Origin: Candidatus Woesearchaeota archaeon
GTDB taxonomy: Archaea > Nanobdellota > Nanobdellia > Woesearchaeales > ARS49
Assembly: GCA_003599055.1 (NCBI GenBank)
Contig: QZIM01000019.1
Coordinates: 1 to 53,041, forward strand
Direction of reading: 5' to 3'
DNA length: 53,041 nt
The notes beneath the pieces were generated by a model. The model ran no database searches. It had not been told where the DNA came from and was given only the letters and a program-made list of their open reading frames with translations. The position numbers and the translations under genes were made by a program. Positions 52,537-53,041 of this stretch are shown piece by piece; the first letter of the stretch is position 1; each line of letters starts with the position of its first letter.

Positions 52537-52594
52537 ATCATCTCGACGATTTATTTGAAAACATTTAAATACTCTTTCTTCTGATTCGGGCTTT

Positions 52595-53041
52595 ATGAAA
52601 AGGGGGGTATTGGTACTGTCAGTAGTATTAGGCATAGCCCTCCTTGGCGGAATATTCTTTTTTTCTTCAAACGGAATTACCGGGCTTCAGACTGTGAATC
52701 AGCCGCCCGCCCAGACGGCGTCATCAGTTCAGGCGACATCAAACCCGTTCACACTCAATTTGAACGAGTATTTCTTTGACCCTGACGGGGATATGCTGAC
52801 TTACACCGTTGATGATGCTGCGCTTACGCTTGATGGGTCACTTCTGACAATTACTCTTGCAGAACCGGTGCCTGCATACGACTTTACCGTTACGGTCAGC
52901 GACGGCACAAACACGATAGCGAAACCATTTACCGTTGAATTCTCAGACGCACTCATCACGGGCGAACCCGCACTAACAAGCGAACCCCTGCCAGAAGAAC
53001 AAACACTGACACCAGAACCCGAACAACCGCTTCGCGGAACC
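52595..53041 (+). CDS. Giant surface protein 3, N-terminal part (runs off the window)
   Basis: The visible 149 residues have an N-terminal membrane helix (about 4-24), NGITGLQTVNQPP, then a cadherin/Ig-like domain with NLNEYFFDPDGDMLTYTVDD and VTVSDGTNTIAKPFTV, and an acidic Pro/Glu linker ending EPEQPLRGT. This matches the first ~160 residues of giant protein 2 closely, including TVSDGTNTIAKP and EPEQPLRGT, so beta-helix modules very probably follow outside the window. CATTTAAATAC (52562-52572) lies about 28 nt before the ATG, so it has its own promoter. Confidence 0.85.
   Translation, partial: MKRGVLVLSVVLGIALLGGIFFFSSNGITGLQTVNQPPAQTASSVQATSNPFTLNLNEYFFDPDGDMLTYTVDDAALTLDGSLLTITLAEPVPAYDFTVTVSDGTNTIAKPFTVEFSDALITGEPALTSEPLPEEQTLTPEPEQPLRGT

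Overview
The window reads as archaeal DNA from the DPANN radiation, most likely a Woesearchaeota-like lineage (lineage is inference). The archaeal signs are direct. A tRNA-Thr gene carries an intron with a bulge-helix-bulge type splice site. TATA boxes (TTTATAAA or TTTAAA type) lie about 25-30 nt upstream of most start codons, so many mRNAs look leaderless. There is an archaeal AMP phosphorylase, a class III signal peptide pilin, and many short two-gene units with ATGA overlaps. Several genes look bacterial in origin: a PknB-like kinase with an FHA domain, TspO, a FecR/CHASE2-cyclase pair, VapBC and a lipobox protein.

Layout. 1-3.4 kb: a TPM-domain protein, tRNA-Leu, and small hypothetical genes around divergent promoters. 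3.4-8.1 kb: a lipoprotein, a TauE/SafE transporter, a DUF4349 membrane protein, a VapBC toxin-antitoxin pair, intron-containing tRNA-Thr, and TspO. 8.1-11.1 kb: Ser/Thr kinase-FHA, and a PadR regulator with two palindromic operators and a divergent 48-aa protein. 11.2-19.8 kb: tRNA-Val, AI-2E family transporter, AMP phosphorylase with a membrane-anchored DUF504 protein, SpeD-like decarboxylase, a voltage-sensor-like membrane protein, transketolase, rhodanese, MscS. 19.9-22.6 kb: a 41-aa Cys-rich protein, a lamin-tail surface protein behind a long structured leader, and a membrane-anchored surface protein. 22.8-29.5 kb: coiled-coil protein, a Yip1-like/FecR/CHASE2-adenylate cyclase operon, MsrA, and a RecB/RNase H-like nuclease. 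29.6 kb to the end: a type IV pilin-like gene, a small membrane protein, and a tandem array of giant surface proteins of 2862 aa, 4424 aa and a third cut by the window edge.

How it fits together: the right half is devoted to the cell envelope. The giant proteins share one plan: N-terminal membrane segment, four or six parallel beta-helix modules each closed by the same cap motif, DUF11 repeats, a Gly-rich hinge, a C-terminal membrane segment and a conserved cytoplasmic coiled tail. The FecR/CHASE2-cyclase operon nearby is a plausible envelope-sensing second-messenger system, but no functional link to the giant proteins is shown by the sequence. Other unexpected signals are a tRNA 3'-end mimic hairpin behind two different tRNA genes, a dispersed GT-rich repeat that also sits inside the tRNA-Thr intron, and a riboswitch-like leader before the lamin-tail gene. 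No gene-free stretch exceeds 300 bases.
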